Below, in pieces: positions 1 to 10,503 of a DNA stretch of 64,000 nt. Under the pieces are notes generated by a model, which was not told where the DNA came from, searched no databases, and worked only from the letters and a program-made list of their open reading frames with translations. The translations under genes were made by a program, and so were the position numbers. Every line of letters starts with the position of its first letter. Position 1 is the first letter of the stretch. Source of the DNA: Kryptolebias marmoratus (Eukaryota; Chordata; Actinopteri; Cyprinodontiformes; Rivulidae); NCBI RefSeq assembly GCF_001649575.2, contig NC_051436.1:9626448-9690447 (forward strand), in the 5' to 3' direction.

Positions 1-1129
1 TAATACAGGCCAAAGGAGGCCCAACTAAATACTGAGTGCTGTACATGCTCATACTTTTCATGTTCATACTTTTCAGTTGGCCAACATTTCTATAAATCCT
101 TTGTTTTTATTGGTCTTCAGTAATATTCTAATTTTCTGATATGATGAATTTGACATTTTCATTTGTTGTCATTTGTAATCATCAAAATTAAACGAAATAA
201 ACATTTGAAATATATGAGTTTGTATGTAATGTATGAATATAATATACAACTTTCACTTTTTAAATGGAATTACTGAAATCAATCTACTTTTTCATGATAT
301 TCTAATTTTATGACCAGCACCTGTATGTAAAAACCATAAAAAGTTCCACAATGCCACTTCAGACACGTGAAGTCAAACTTTCTGTAACTCATTTAAACTT
401 TAAACAATGTCTCTTCTGTGAAGTATGCCTGAGCAGCAGAACTCCAGAGGGCTGAGTTTTCTCATGTGTCATCTTTTTGTACATTTTGTTTACACTGTAC
501 GATGTACCATTACCAAAAGTCATAGCACGTTATTATCAATCGAGCTGCACATTTCGATGCATAATTTGCATGTCTTCTTTCAAAGCGGGGAAACAGGACA
601 AACACTTTGAGCAGAATACTGATCAGGCTCTCAATAAATAATGTTTAAGTCACTCCTGAATTTTTCCTTATCTTTTAAATTGGTCTCAAAACCGACAAAT
701 GTACAAAATGCAATTTGATAATGTTTTCAACAACAGGGAGAAAAAAAATGTCAACGTGATTAATTTGAGAAGTAAACAATTGCATTAATACTTAATTGAG
801 AAAGCATAGATAGTGTTACCTGGTTACCTTCTGTTCATTAACAGTGACATTCGATTCATGTGATGTTTTGTGGAGCCGATGCCACAGCAAAAGAATACCA
901 GAATATTTTTGTGACTGCACCATGTCAACCACTGAATGCAAATAAAAGGGCTAAAGGGGAAAAAAAGTGGCAGAAAATAGAAGTGAAGACAGGCTGAAAA
1001 AGACTCCAATTTAACTGCCCGCCGCTGATGGACATGTGGATTTACTGAGGTTTCTGAAAGTGGACAGGTTCGTCTCTGACGTCGGAGTAACTCTCATAGG
1101 GGCCTGGCGCCGTGGCAACAGAAAGTAAC

Positions 1130-1146
1130 GTGTGTGTGTGTGTGTG
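1130..1146. repeat. (GT)n microsatellite
   Basis: Uninterrupted GT dinucleotides. Confidence 0.9.
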
Positions 1147-1529
1147 GTGACGACCAAGTGGGAAGCTGTGACAGCACTGGCCTGAATACCAATTATCATG
1201 TTCCTTGCATTGCACAATTCCTCAAATACCTATTTCTTTGCTAAACCGAGTCCAGATGTAGAGTGACCCACAGTGAAGCTGTGATTTTCCATGCTGTAAT
1301 GTAGGGGCTATTTTTGTAGCACAGAAGGGCAGCATCTTCCTGAGCCACTCCCAAACCTTTATATAAAAAAAAAAAATCTGTTTCACACACAAACATGTTC
1401 TCTCCAGTCCTATCTAGTCTCGTTCCCACCCACCCACCCAAACACNCTAAATAAAGTCTTAAGGCAAACATATTTGGATGAACAGTCAACAACCCTGTTT
1501 TCAGCCAAACCAACAACCCCACCCACCCA

Positions 1530-1549
1530 AACACACACACACACACACA
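1530..1549. repeat. (AC)n microsatellite
   Basis: Uninterrupted AC dinucleotides preceded by a CCCACCCA-rich tract; a similar CCCACCCA tract lies about 100 bp to the left. Confidence 0.9.
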
Positions 1550-2564
1550 GAAATCATTGAGCTCAGCAATGACAAAAGGAGACAGAATCCCATGTGGCTG
1601 ACATTTGACCCAATGCTGCAGCCCTGTTGTATATGGAGTGGTGGAGAGTGGTGATGGTGAGAAGAGGGGAGGCGGTGAGCCGAAGAGAAGGAAGAGCAGC
1701 CAGGCGTACAGAAGTACCCAGAGCAGGAAACACAGGGCGAGTGCAGCCTCTCCAATGGTCTCTGCACCAGACAAGCCCCATGATAACCTAAAGGCAATTT
1801 ACGGTGTACCAGCGAGGACATCTAATGACTGTGAGCGTTACATTCTCAGTCATATAGTCAATGGATTTAATGGACTTAAAAGTTGTGTTATTAGGCTTTT
1901 TTTTTCTTTAAATGACAGATCCCAATGCTGTTGCTGATTTTCAAAGATCAGGAAAGCCAACATAAAGCCAATTTTTTGGGGGGGAATATTTGATTTTGGT
2001 CCAGAAATATGAAAGCCTGATAAATATATTATCTGCTGAATTTTAAAAAAAGAAAAAAAATGATAATAATAACAACAACAACGATTTAAAGAACAATTAG
2101 GCCAAGGATTACAGTGGGGTGGATGATAGTCAACAGTTAAAAAAAAAAAACTCCATGTTTTTGGCCCCGTCTCAAATTCGTCCCGAAGCATGTTTTATTC
2201 ATTATTTTGTTCATGTTTGTTGATACATCCCTGTTACAAACCAAATGAAAAGCACGCCTGCTGTGAAAAGCAAGCCTATTGCACAAAGCACATTGACAAG
2301 TGTCAACACTGTTCTGCTAATGAAAGTGCCTGACTTTTAAATCAACTGAGGCCAAAACCCATTTCCTACCCTTTGGCCTTGATTTCAAGTCACAAAGAGC
2401 AGCAGGTAAAAGATTTCGTTGCGACATGGCACACCTGTTCAGTGAGTCGATCATCGGTTGTTGGTTCCTTTTTACGTAAACATGCATGGTGTCGATATAA
2501 AGGGGTAAAACTAGTGATTCAAGCAATCAACAAGCTTGGCATACAACTTAAATAATTATGCTTG

Positions 2565-2850
2565 TTGGGGGCTGCATGTTGGTAAGCTGGCTGGGGACCT
2601 ATTGTGTGGAGTTTGCATGTTTTTCCTGTACATGCTTTGGTTTTCTTCAGGTACGGCTTCCTCCAAAACCATGCAGTCCCTAGTCGTGAGTGTGATAGGT
2701 TTGTCTGACTCGTTTGTCTTTATGTGGCCCTGTGATGAACCAACGACAGTGAACCTAATGACAGTTGAAGATGGGCATCAGCTCCCCACAACCCTGAACA
2801 GGAATAAGCCGGTAAAGACAATAGATAGATGGATGAATGCTTGTTAGGGA
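2565..2850 (+). mobile_element. RTE-like LINE 3' end or derived SINE tail
   Basis: The words gtgtggagtttgcatgtt, ggcttcctccaaaacc and gtggccctgtgatgaacc follow the order of a very common fish non-LTR retroelement 3' region, and the copy ends in a short gata/gatg tandem tail near 2820-2835. The tail marks the 3' end, so the element reads on the plus strand. It is divergent and non-coding. Assignment to the RTE/Expander type rests on memory of the tail, not on a search. A second copy lies at 51230-51475. Confidence 0.55.
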
Positions 2851-3149
2851 AGATAAAAAAAATAATACCAAACATAAAAACACTGGAATACATTTAACCA
2901 GTCAACACAATATATGTTTGTTACAGACAGTTGATAATACCAAGTGTAACATATTGGTATACATCAAACTAAATGTTACTTCTTGTACAAAAACCATTGT
3001 ATTTTGAATGAAGTCTTCTATTTGTGAGTTTCTTCCAAAATACAGCGCATACTCTTTTATTTCAGAATGTGACTTAAAAAAAAAAAATCTTTGTTTCTAA
3101 CAACAACATGTAAGGAAACGCAAAGCAAAGTGACCGCACCTACTCCTGT

Positions 3150-3492
3150 TGGGGATTGAAGCCAGTAGGAGCTGGTTTTTTAGAGCTGCCATGTTTTATT
3201 TTGGGGACCAGAGTCTGCACAGGGATGTGGTCCTTTTAAGGCAGGCCTACTCTCCCTTACACAATCATGGGGGCAGCCATCTTGAATTGGGTCGACTCCA
3301 AACAGTAAGACCTTCCTTTTAAGCATCAAATAACTAATTACAGCTAAACTTATATATGAAGAATCAGTACCTGAAAAAATAAACTCTCTATTTTTCTTCA
3401 CTTACTATTTTGTATTCTGTTTACATAGAGGGGGTGGGATTAAAATTTACTGGGACCATCCTGTGTGGACACTGTACTCCAGCTTCAATTGT
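3150..3492 (+). repeat. Family B repeat, 5' part
   Basis: It shares ordered blocks with 14490-14890: gctgccatgtt, gaatctgc-like words, gatgtgg, cacacaatcatgg/acaatcatgg, aattacagctaaa, then a GGAGG-rich block, ttactg and ccagctt. The class is unknown. This copy has a short insert at 3272-3301 that matches the core of family A (gcagccatcttgaattgggt). Confidence 0.6.
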
Positions 3493-3507
3493 CAGGTTTC
3501 CTTATGA

Positions 3508-3862
3508 CAGTGGTTCCCAAAGTGTGGGGCGCAGGGGCGCAGTGTCGTTGCAGAGGGGGGGTGCAGTATGGATGAATGAATTAAAAAAAACAAAACAGTG
3601 CCTGACTAAGCATAATGGACAGGTTTTTAACCCCATTTTGCACAGAGGCTTTTTGTAAATGTATTGACGATAGCAAAGTTGAATATTGTTACAAATAAAA
3701 AAACAGAAATATGTTTGAAATAACACTGACAGCAAAGAATACTCTTCTACAGTACAGAACTGAAAAAAAAAAAATAGTTACACAAAAGTGTTTCACTGTA
3801 CAGATGGATTTTATTATTGTAATCCATAGGGGGGCCCAGAAGAAAATCTTTGGGAACCACTG
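3508..3862. mobile_element. Short non-autonomous hAT transposon
   Basis: The left end cagtggttcccaaag is the exact inverse of the right end ctttgggaaccactg (15 bp). The flanks are ccttatga (3500-3507) and ccttattg (3863-3870), an 8-bp duplication with two differences. CAG-starting inverted repeats plus 8-bp duplications are diagnostic of the hAT superfamily. At 355 bp with no transposase frame it is non-autonomous. Confidence 0.85.
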
Positions 3863-4130
3863 CCTTATTGTGTCCAGCATTTCCCTATATGTCGTTGGTT
3901 TGTAAAAAAAAAAAAAAAAAACCCTGTCACTTGTCTGTTCCTTTACATAAGAAAAAGTTTGAGACACCTTTATTCCCAGCAAGAACATGCTAAAGGTATG
4001 GGCTGGGCTAACCAATGAGGAGAGGGGATGAATTAGCGTTTAGCCTGGTTTTAGATAAGTTCAATGCCAATTATTTTACAAAAATATGGTGTATTTTATT
4101 GGTTAACCATTTTATCACTGTAATGATTAG

Positions 4131-4185
4131 TTGATTCCCAAAGTGTGGGGCGCGCCCCCTGGGGGGTCGCAGTGTCATTGCAGGT
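4131..4185 (+). mobile_element. Solo left end of the same hAT family as 3508-3862
   Basis: The block cccaaagtgtggggcgc followed by cgcagtgtcattgcag matches the left end of the element at 3508, but no right end or target duplication follows. It is a broken copy about 270 bp downstream of its intact relative. Confidence 0.65.
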
Positions 4186-4189
4186 TTAA

Positions 4190-5400
4190 TTAGTTTCCAC
4201 ATATGATGAGAAGAGTACCGCCAACAGGACAAAATACACCCAACAGAAAATTGTCAGAATAATCAAAATCCAAAGCATGAATTCCCTCATATAACAATCC
4301 TGAATTGAATACACATCTATATTTAGACCACGGAAAAGATTCTCACAAAGGGGTGACCTCTGACTTGACCTTGAAATCAATAGGGATCATACCCATCTTA
4401 CATTACATGGTTATAGAGTTAGAACTCAGACAAGTAATTGTCCACAGACAGATAGATGCACAAAACCATACCATAAAACAGCCCGTTTTATGGTACTGTA
4501 TAAAAAAAATAAACATACACTTTCTTTTGTAATTTAGATGTATTAATCTAAAAAATGTAGGACAAATGATTTCACACTCAAACTGAGCTGACCCGCGGAC
4601 ATTTTTCTCCTCAGAAGGTAACAGCACTTTACTAGAAGCTATCAGGAGACTTGGTAAATCACAGAGGCTGTGTACAAAAATAGAAGAGGAGGAACACACT
4701 GTATATGCCGTCTCCTCCTGCCAGAAATCTCCTGTGTATATATACCTAGAGCCAGAGTCTGAAGATACTCTGTTTACATGTGAGTGGATCAATAGCCAAG
4801 ATAATTCCTCTGCAGCTCTAAGAAAAGCAGCCTGAGAGATGCCGAAAATGTGCGCCACGGCTGCGCTTAACAAAACAACGCCGATGCAGCAAGGCCACCC
4901 TCGATCCCAACACTCACACACGCAACACACACCTTCGGTGAGAGAATGCCGACCGCCATGTAGGAGGGTGATTTGTTGTCTGTTATTTAAGAGTCTGCTC
5001 GTTTAAAATAAAGGCAACGTGCAAAAAGCTGCCAAGTTGATTCCTGTCAATTCTAAACACTTCTGCTCTCTACCGTTTTCTGGATTCTTTTTTGACTCGA
5101 CTATTTTCCTTGGCTTCAATATTTTTCAGCAGGAGCTGATAAGAGTCTCCCGGGCAGCCTCGCCTCCCTTTCTTGAGCTTTATTTTCTCAGTTTCTCTCC
5201 TCGACTGAGGGTTTTGCTCTGACTGCAAAGTAGAGAAAAGCAAACCATAAGATGAGGATCGATTTAATGCAATGTTTGTGGAAGGTAATACAAACTAACA
5301 AGAATAGTTTTTTTCCTGGTGCTATCAGCTGGCCTTCTAAAATCTTTAAAGGCCAACTACTGGCAAAAAAGACAACTAAAGGCCTACTATTACTTAAAGA
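4190..5400. other. Unique non-coding stretch
   Basis: No exon, repeat family or RNA gene recognised. A 175-codon minus-strand open frame at 4403-4930 has no recognisable domain and no splice support. Confidence 0.45.
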
Positions 5401-6109
5401 AATGTGTATCACCCGATGCATTTTATGTCAGTTTTAAGCTAAGTTAAGGCCATTTTGGTCAAATCTTAACATTTTTTTTTTAAATTGTACTGCTCAAGTA
5501 TGTGCATCGACTGACTCACAGCTACTTCCACATCAAACCATAGCTCAATATCTGTAAATTTACCAGAATTTTAGCTATTTTTGTGTAAGTTAATGTTAAT
5601 TAGCTGTGGCAGAAACTTTAAATTGGGTTGGCTCAAAAGGTTAATCAGTTGTAGACGTAACTCCAATTAATTTTTTCTTAGAGTTTCAATAAAATCCATC
5701 CAGTGGTCCATGTCATATTTTGCTAACAGACAGACAAGGTTGAACTCAACAATTGTTGCCAAAGTTTTAACCAAAGATGATGTTTAATTAGTAGCGCTCC
5801 GAGTATTCGTTGGGGATGATGCTCAGCTGCTACCACACCAAACTTAAACTCAACACCTGTAAAATCGACAGAGTTACTGCCAATTTAGGGTTTGCGAAAA
5901 TTAACTGGCTGTGGAAGCCATCTTGACTGGGGTTGACTTCAAAAGGTAACCAGTTGTAGACGTCCATCCAATGATCACTTTCTGAAAGTTTAGTTAGAAT
6001 CCGTTAAGTGATTCATAAAATATTTTGCTAACAGACAGACGGGACTGACTCCAACAGTTAATGCTGAAGTTTAAAAAAATATATTTTCTGCAATGTGTAG
6101 TGTTCAGAC

Positions 6110-7160
6110 CAGGGGTGGAAATTAGCACCCGCCACCGGCCAAATGCGGGTAAATATTTGAAGTGGCGGGTGAATTTGATCAACACACACGCCACTGTGGC
6201 GTGTTGGCAATTTGAACAGAAAAGGTGTTATTTGTCCTCCTGACATATAGGGGGCAGCAATGTGCTTGAGTTGCTGCTGTTATGTCGAGCCGCGTTCCCC
6301 CATCAGATACGGTTCCCCCNNNNNNNNNNNNNNNNNNNNNNNNNNNNNNNNNNNNNNNNNNNNNNNNNNNNNNNNNNNNNNNNNNNNNNNNNNNNNNNNN
6401 NNNNNNNNNNNNNNNNNNNNNNNNNNNNNNNNNNNNNNNNNNNNNNNNNNNNNNNNNNNNNNNNNNNNNNNNNNNNNNNNNNNNNNNNNNNNNNNNNNNN
6501 NNNNNNNNNNNNNNNNNNNNNNNNNNNNNNNNNNNNNNNNNNNNNNNNNNNNNNNNNNNNNNNNNNNNNNNNNNNNNNNNNNNNNNNNNNNNNNNNNNNN
6601 NNNNNNNNNNNNNNNNNNNNNNNNNNNNNNNNNNNNNNNNNNNNNNNNNNNNNNNNNNNNNNNNNNNNNNNNNNNNNNNNNNNNNNNNNNNNNNNNNNNN
6701 NNNNNNNNNNNNNNNNNNNNNNNNNNNNNNNNNNNNNNNNNNNNNNNNNNNNNNNNNNNNNNNNNNNNNNNNNNNNNNNNNNNNNNNNNNNNNNNNNNNN
6801 NNNNNNNNNNNNNNNNNNNNNNNNNNNNNNNNNNNNNNNNNNNNNNNNNNNNNNNNNNNNNNNNNNNNNNNNNNNNNNNNNNNNNNNNNNNNNNNNNNNN
6901 NNNNNNNNNNNNNNNNNNNNNNNNNNNNNNNNNNNNNNNNNNNNNNNNNNNNNNNNNNNNNNNNNNNCACCAATTAGGTGTTGTGATGAGAAGCTATTTT
7001 ATTTTCTGTTTTTCAAGAGTATTCAGCTTGTAGGGCACCACAACTGCTTCCACCCGCGTCGATCATCATCATCATATGAAATAACTTTTTGTCACAACAA
7101 AAAAAAGAGGCTGGTAAAATATTTGAGTTGCTGGTAAAAAAAATTTAATTTCCACCCCTG
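6110..7160. mobile_element. hAT transposon inserted in family A, with assembly gap inside
   Basis: The left end caggggtggaaatta and right end taatttccacccctg are exact inverses. The 8-bp flanks are identical: gttcagac at 6102-6109 and at 7161-7168. Removing the element and one flank restores a continuous family A monomer, so the borders are secure. The interior is mostly an N gap (6320-6967), so it cannot be said whether a transposase lies inside. The visible left arm holds a GC-rich cacccgccaccggcc block and the right arm a runs-of-A tract. Confidence 0.92.
6320..6967. other. Assembly gap (648 N)
   Basis: Run of N bounded on the left by five C. Lies wholly inside the hAT element at 6110-7160. 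Confidence 0.99.
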
Positions 7161-7415
7161 GTTCAGACTATGTGTTGAGTATGACTCTTAGCTACTACCA
7201 CATCAAATTTTAGCTAAACATCTGTAACATGGACTGTGTTATAGCCATTTTGTGTTAGCCAGAATTGCTTAGCTGTGGCGGCCATCTTCAATTGAATCGA
7301 CTCTAAAAGTTCTTCAGTTGTAGATCTACATGTATTGGTTATTTTCTGAGCGTTTCATTAAAATACATTTACTGGTTCATGAGATATTTTGCTAGACAGA
7401 CAAACGCGGACCAGA

Positions 7416-8384
7416 CAGAAACAAAAAAAACACTTCCAGCCTTTCAGCAGCAGGCGATGATAAAAAAAACACCACCCAGACATGAAAATGAACGTCTTTA
7501 CTGAAAAGTACAATGGTTTTAATTTGAATCCTCCGTGGAACACGCTCAGACACCGAGCGCAAACAATAAGCGGTGGTAATTAAAATCGACATGCAACCGT
7601 GTGCTTCCATCTTTGCTCAAATGTTTTCCGACACGGAGTTTAGCCACGAGCCAAATGCTTTACCAGACACCGAGTTACGCTTCTCATTTTTCTTACGTTT
7701 CACTCCTTATCCGTCCAAATCGCACAAAGCGTTCGGAAAGTGCAGCACAGGCTGCTGGGAGTTGAGAAGAGGTCAAACCCCCCCCTCTGCATAATCGTTG
7801 TGTTGGAGTGTCTGATTGTATTAGGGTTGAGTGAATAACAGTAGCTGGCAGAAATAGCATCATGTTTTGAACTATCAGTGCAATTCATAGCCTCGCGACT
7901 GACTTCCGTCTCCCACGCTCTCCTACAACTCTCCGTTTGGTTTTGGGTTGTTTTTTTCTTTTTCTTTTTTTTTTTTTTCCTTTTCAAAAGTGGTTGAAGG
8001 ACAAGCGCAGCGCAACAGCAAGCGTGTGCCGAAATTAAGAATGAAAGCTTTCGCTGCCCAATGGTCATTATATCAAATCAACTGATAAAAGCTGCAGATG
8101 GTGGGCCTCAGGAACAACTCATAACTAAGCAAATTAATGATTTACTTGTAGTGTTTAACGAGTTTTGAAAAATAAAAAAATATAAAAAAGGCTGCCTTTT
8201 CCTGCTCTAATGGATGCTTAGAAACTAGGACGGGTTTTGCGTCATTTGCACACAAAGCAGGGCAACCGTTAAATAACAACAACAAAATTAAATGATTTAA
8301 AACAATTAATCAAGAACAAATCTTTACCAACTGAGCTCCTACTTTTCTTTTATTGCTATGGCAAACTATATTAGGAAGCCAGGA
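7416..8384. other. Unique non-coding stretch
   Basis: No gene recognised. A poly-T tract lies near 7950-7980; open frames here are short and overlap on both strands. Confidence 0.45.
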
Positions 8385-8450
8385 GCGCCACCAAGGGGAG
8401 GCGAGGGGGGACATGGGCCCCCCCCCCGCCAGAAAATTTTATATGCATAT
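8385..8450. repeat. Fragment with gcgccaccaaggggaggc motif
   Basis: The sequence gcgccaccaaggggaggc followed by a G-run, acatg and a nine-C run resembles a common fish repeat end. It directly abuts a family A copy. Class not determined. Confidence 0.35.
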
Positions 8451-8454
8451 TCTG

Positions 8455-8730
8455 TTTCTTAGCAAAATATCTCATGAACCATCAGACAGATTTTAATGAA
8501 ACTTTTAGAAAGTAATCATTGTATAAAACATCTACACCTGATTGAAGACATGATTCGAGATTGCCACCACAGCCAATCAATCTTAGGAAACAAAATTGGC
8601 TAAAACTTAGTCAATTTTACAGATATTGAGCTAAAATTTGGTGTGGTAGTCACCAAGTCATTCTAAAAACACGCAACAAGTGCTAACAGACCTAGCAGAA
8701 ATATTGTACATGGAGCAGGTGAAATAAGGT
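8455..8730 (-). repeat. Family A copy, minus orientation
   Basis: Reads in the family A order on the minus strand: gcaaaatatctcatgaacc, aaagtaatcattg, a decayed gccaccacagccaat block, then ttgagctaaaatttggtgtg. One monomer; no clear terminal hairpin. Confidence 0.75.
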
Positions 8731-10384
8731 AAGGCTTCAACCTACATCTTTACAGTCATTTGAGGCATTTTGTGAATTTGAGGATATGGTTTAAATGTAT
8801 GTGTGGCTAATGTGTGTTTGAGTATTTGAAAATGACCAAAAGAAATCAGGAAATAAATTTAATTTCTTTGGTTAAATCTTTGGAATGCAAGGTTCTGACA
8901 ATGAGCTTTATTTCAAGAAATGCTGCTATGAATTATTAGAGAAAAAAAGAGGACAAACTGTAATGAGTTGAGTACTGACTGACTAGCAAAATCCACTGTG
9001 AAGTTGTGTGTGTATGTCTCTCTTTTTTTTTTTTTTTTTGAAAAGAGAGAAGCCTGGATTTTTATTTTTTTCCCCTCATTTTTATGCTAAGCTAAGGTAC
9101 ACAGCTGGAGCTTCATATCTTCTGAACAAACAAAAGAATGGCGTATTGACATCCACCTAAAGCAAATATGTAAATTTACCAACGCATTTCTTTCTGTTTG
9201 ATGACAAAAAATAAAAAAAATCAAATATAACTGTAGATTAACGTGAAATAATAACATAAGGCTTATGTAATAGCAATGCATCAGTCAGGATTTAATGCTC
9301 AACTTCTCACCATGATGTGTAATCACTAACATTTATAAATAAAGATGGGGCCCAATGAAAAGAGTAAACAGTCTGGAGCGAGTTCACCCTGCAACAACTG
9401 GGTGCTGTTTATGAATATGTATGATGTAACAAACGCTAGGAGCTGACCTACTTCTGTGTCTCCTCTGCTTATGACTTAGTCCCCTTCCGGGGTAACTCTG
9501 TCATCTTGCAACATACTGTAATAGCAGGAAGCGAGCCACTCTCGTGTACAAATCAACATGCTCCCGCTTGACGGTTTTGCAGGTGATAATCGCCGTCTGC
9601 TGAGGGGAAAGCGCTGATGTGGCTGTGCAGCTGCAGGAACATTCAGGACCCGGCAATTGGTGTGACATGTTTATCGTTTCGGCTTACCCCTTTTGCCGGG
9701 CTCGACGTTTAAATGTTTACCCGAGAAGTCGTGTTGATGCGAACGCAAGGAGGTGCGGGAAACGGGAGTGAAATGTGTGACGGACAGGTACGCGCAAACA
9801 AAAAGCGGGGCGCTCGACAGAACTGGGGCTGCACACCGGAGAGTTCTCGTCTGCACCGGCTCACAAAATATCTTTATTTGGGATCGGCTTGGTGCAGTGC
9901 CAGGCTCTGTTAGCTTCAGGAGCCAGGAAAAAAATAAATTATATAATTCAGATAAAGTAAAGAGACAGAAAGCTGGCGGGTTCTCGAATCAGACTTTGAA
10001 CACTTGACATTTGATAGGTGAAAATGGGCCAATTTGCTGTATCCCTCGATTGTTAAAATCCAGCACATTCCTTTTGTGGCACTAGAGGCGCATCATTATT
10101 ACCTCTTGGCCACTCAGTGAACGAAGAAGAAAACTCACAAGAAACACCACATTTTGCTGCAAATCTACAGACTGGTATCAACTAAGAGCAGCCTTATTAC
10201 TACTTTGTAAAAAGCTCTACAAAACATACCATCAAATAAGCAGCTTGATTGGTAATAGCAACTATTTGGGCAACCATAATGACTTTCGTAGCCCAAATCT
10301 GCTAAAAACTGCAAAGACTTTCAATGGGATTTTGGTCAAACGTGAAAAAACCCAGCCCTCATTGGAGCTCTGTAATTCAGGAAT
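8731..10384. other. Unique non-coding stretch
   Basis: Holds a poly-T run near 9024-9040 and a more GC-rich, repeat-free segment at about 9470-9760. No exon with matching splice sites was found. The GC-rich segment could be a regulatory element but nothing proves it. Confidence 0.4.
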
Positions 10385-10503
10385 AATTCTTGTTCTTTCG
10401 GCTGCTCCATTTTTCGCTGGAAGCCCTTCCTGCGGCAACCCGGCCTCGAACCTGCAGCCTCAGGATTACAAGACCGCGACACCGACCACCAAGCTAATAC
10501 TCC
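10385..10503 (-). mobile_element. tRNA-derived SINE head
   Basis: On the minus strand a B-box ggttcgaggcc (10452-10442) is perfect, and an A-box-like tagcttggtggt starts at 10496. The two box starts are 44 nt apart, the spacing in a real tRNA gene (positions 8 and 52). The sequence does not fold as an intact tRNA (the acceptor arm is not paired), so it is a SINE head or tRNA pseudogene. The 3' limit is not defined. Confidence 0.6.

Larger units (their letters stand above)
1..2560. other. Non-coding stretch, no gene recognised
   Basis: A/T-rich unique sequence with two dinucleotide microsatellites (listed separately) and one unresolved base at 1446. A hydrophobic open frame runs on the minus strand around 1600-1774 but it lacks a convincing ATG and reads into simple sequence, so it is not called as a gene. 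No repeat family from elsewhere in the window was recognised here. Confidence 0.5.
5400..7415 (+). repeat. Family A array, plus orientation, interrupted by a hAT element
   Basis: About three monomers of family A. The agctac/agctgctacc marker recurs at 5520 and 5825 (305 bp apart). Each unit carries, in order, cagctactaccacaccaa-like, tgtggcagccatctt-like, cagttgtagacgt-like and ttgctaacagacagac blocks. The last unit is split at 6109/7161 by a transposon. The right edge near 7430-7465 keeps a decayed form of the terminal hairpin (agcctttc...gcaggcgatga). Confidence 0.85.

Noticed and set aside
1241..1774. Minus frame with a hydrophobic stretch (ALCFLLWVLLYAWLLFLLF)
   Set aside because: Could pass for a transmembrane segment, but the start is a TTG and most of the frame is microsatellite; an upstream cag acceptor is weak.
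4403..4930. 175-codon minus-strand open frame
   Set aside because: No domain, no splice sites that fit, and low-complexity ends.
10385..10503. Functional tRNA gene
   Set aside because: A and B boxes are present but the acceptor and anticodon stems do not pair.
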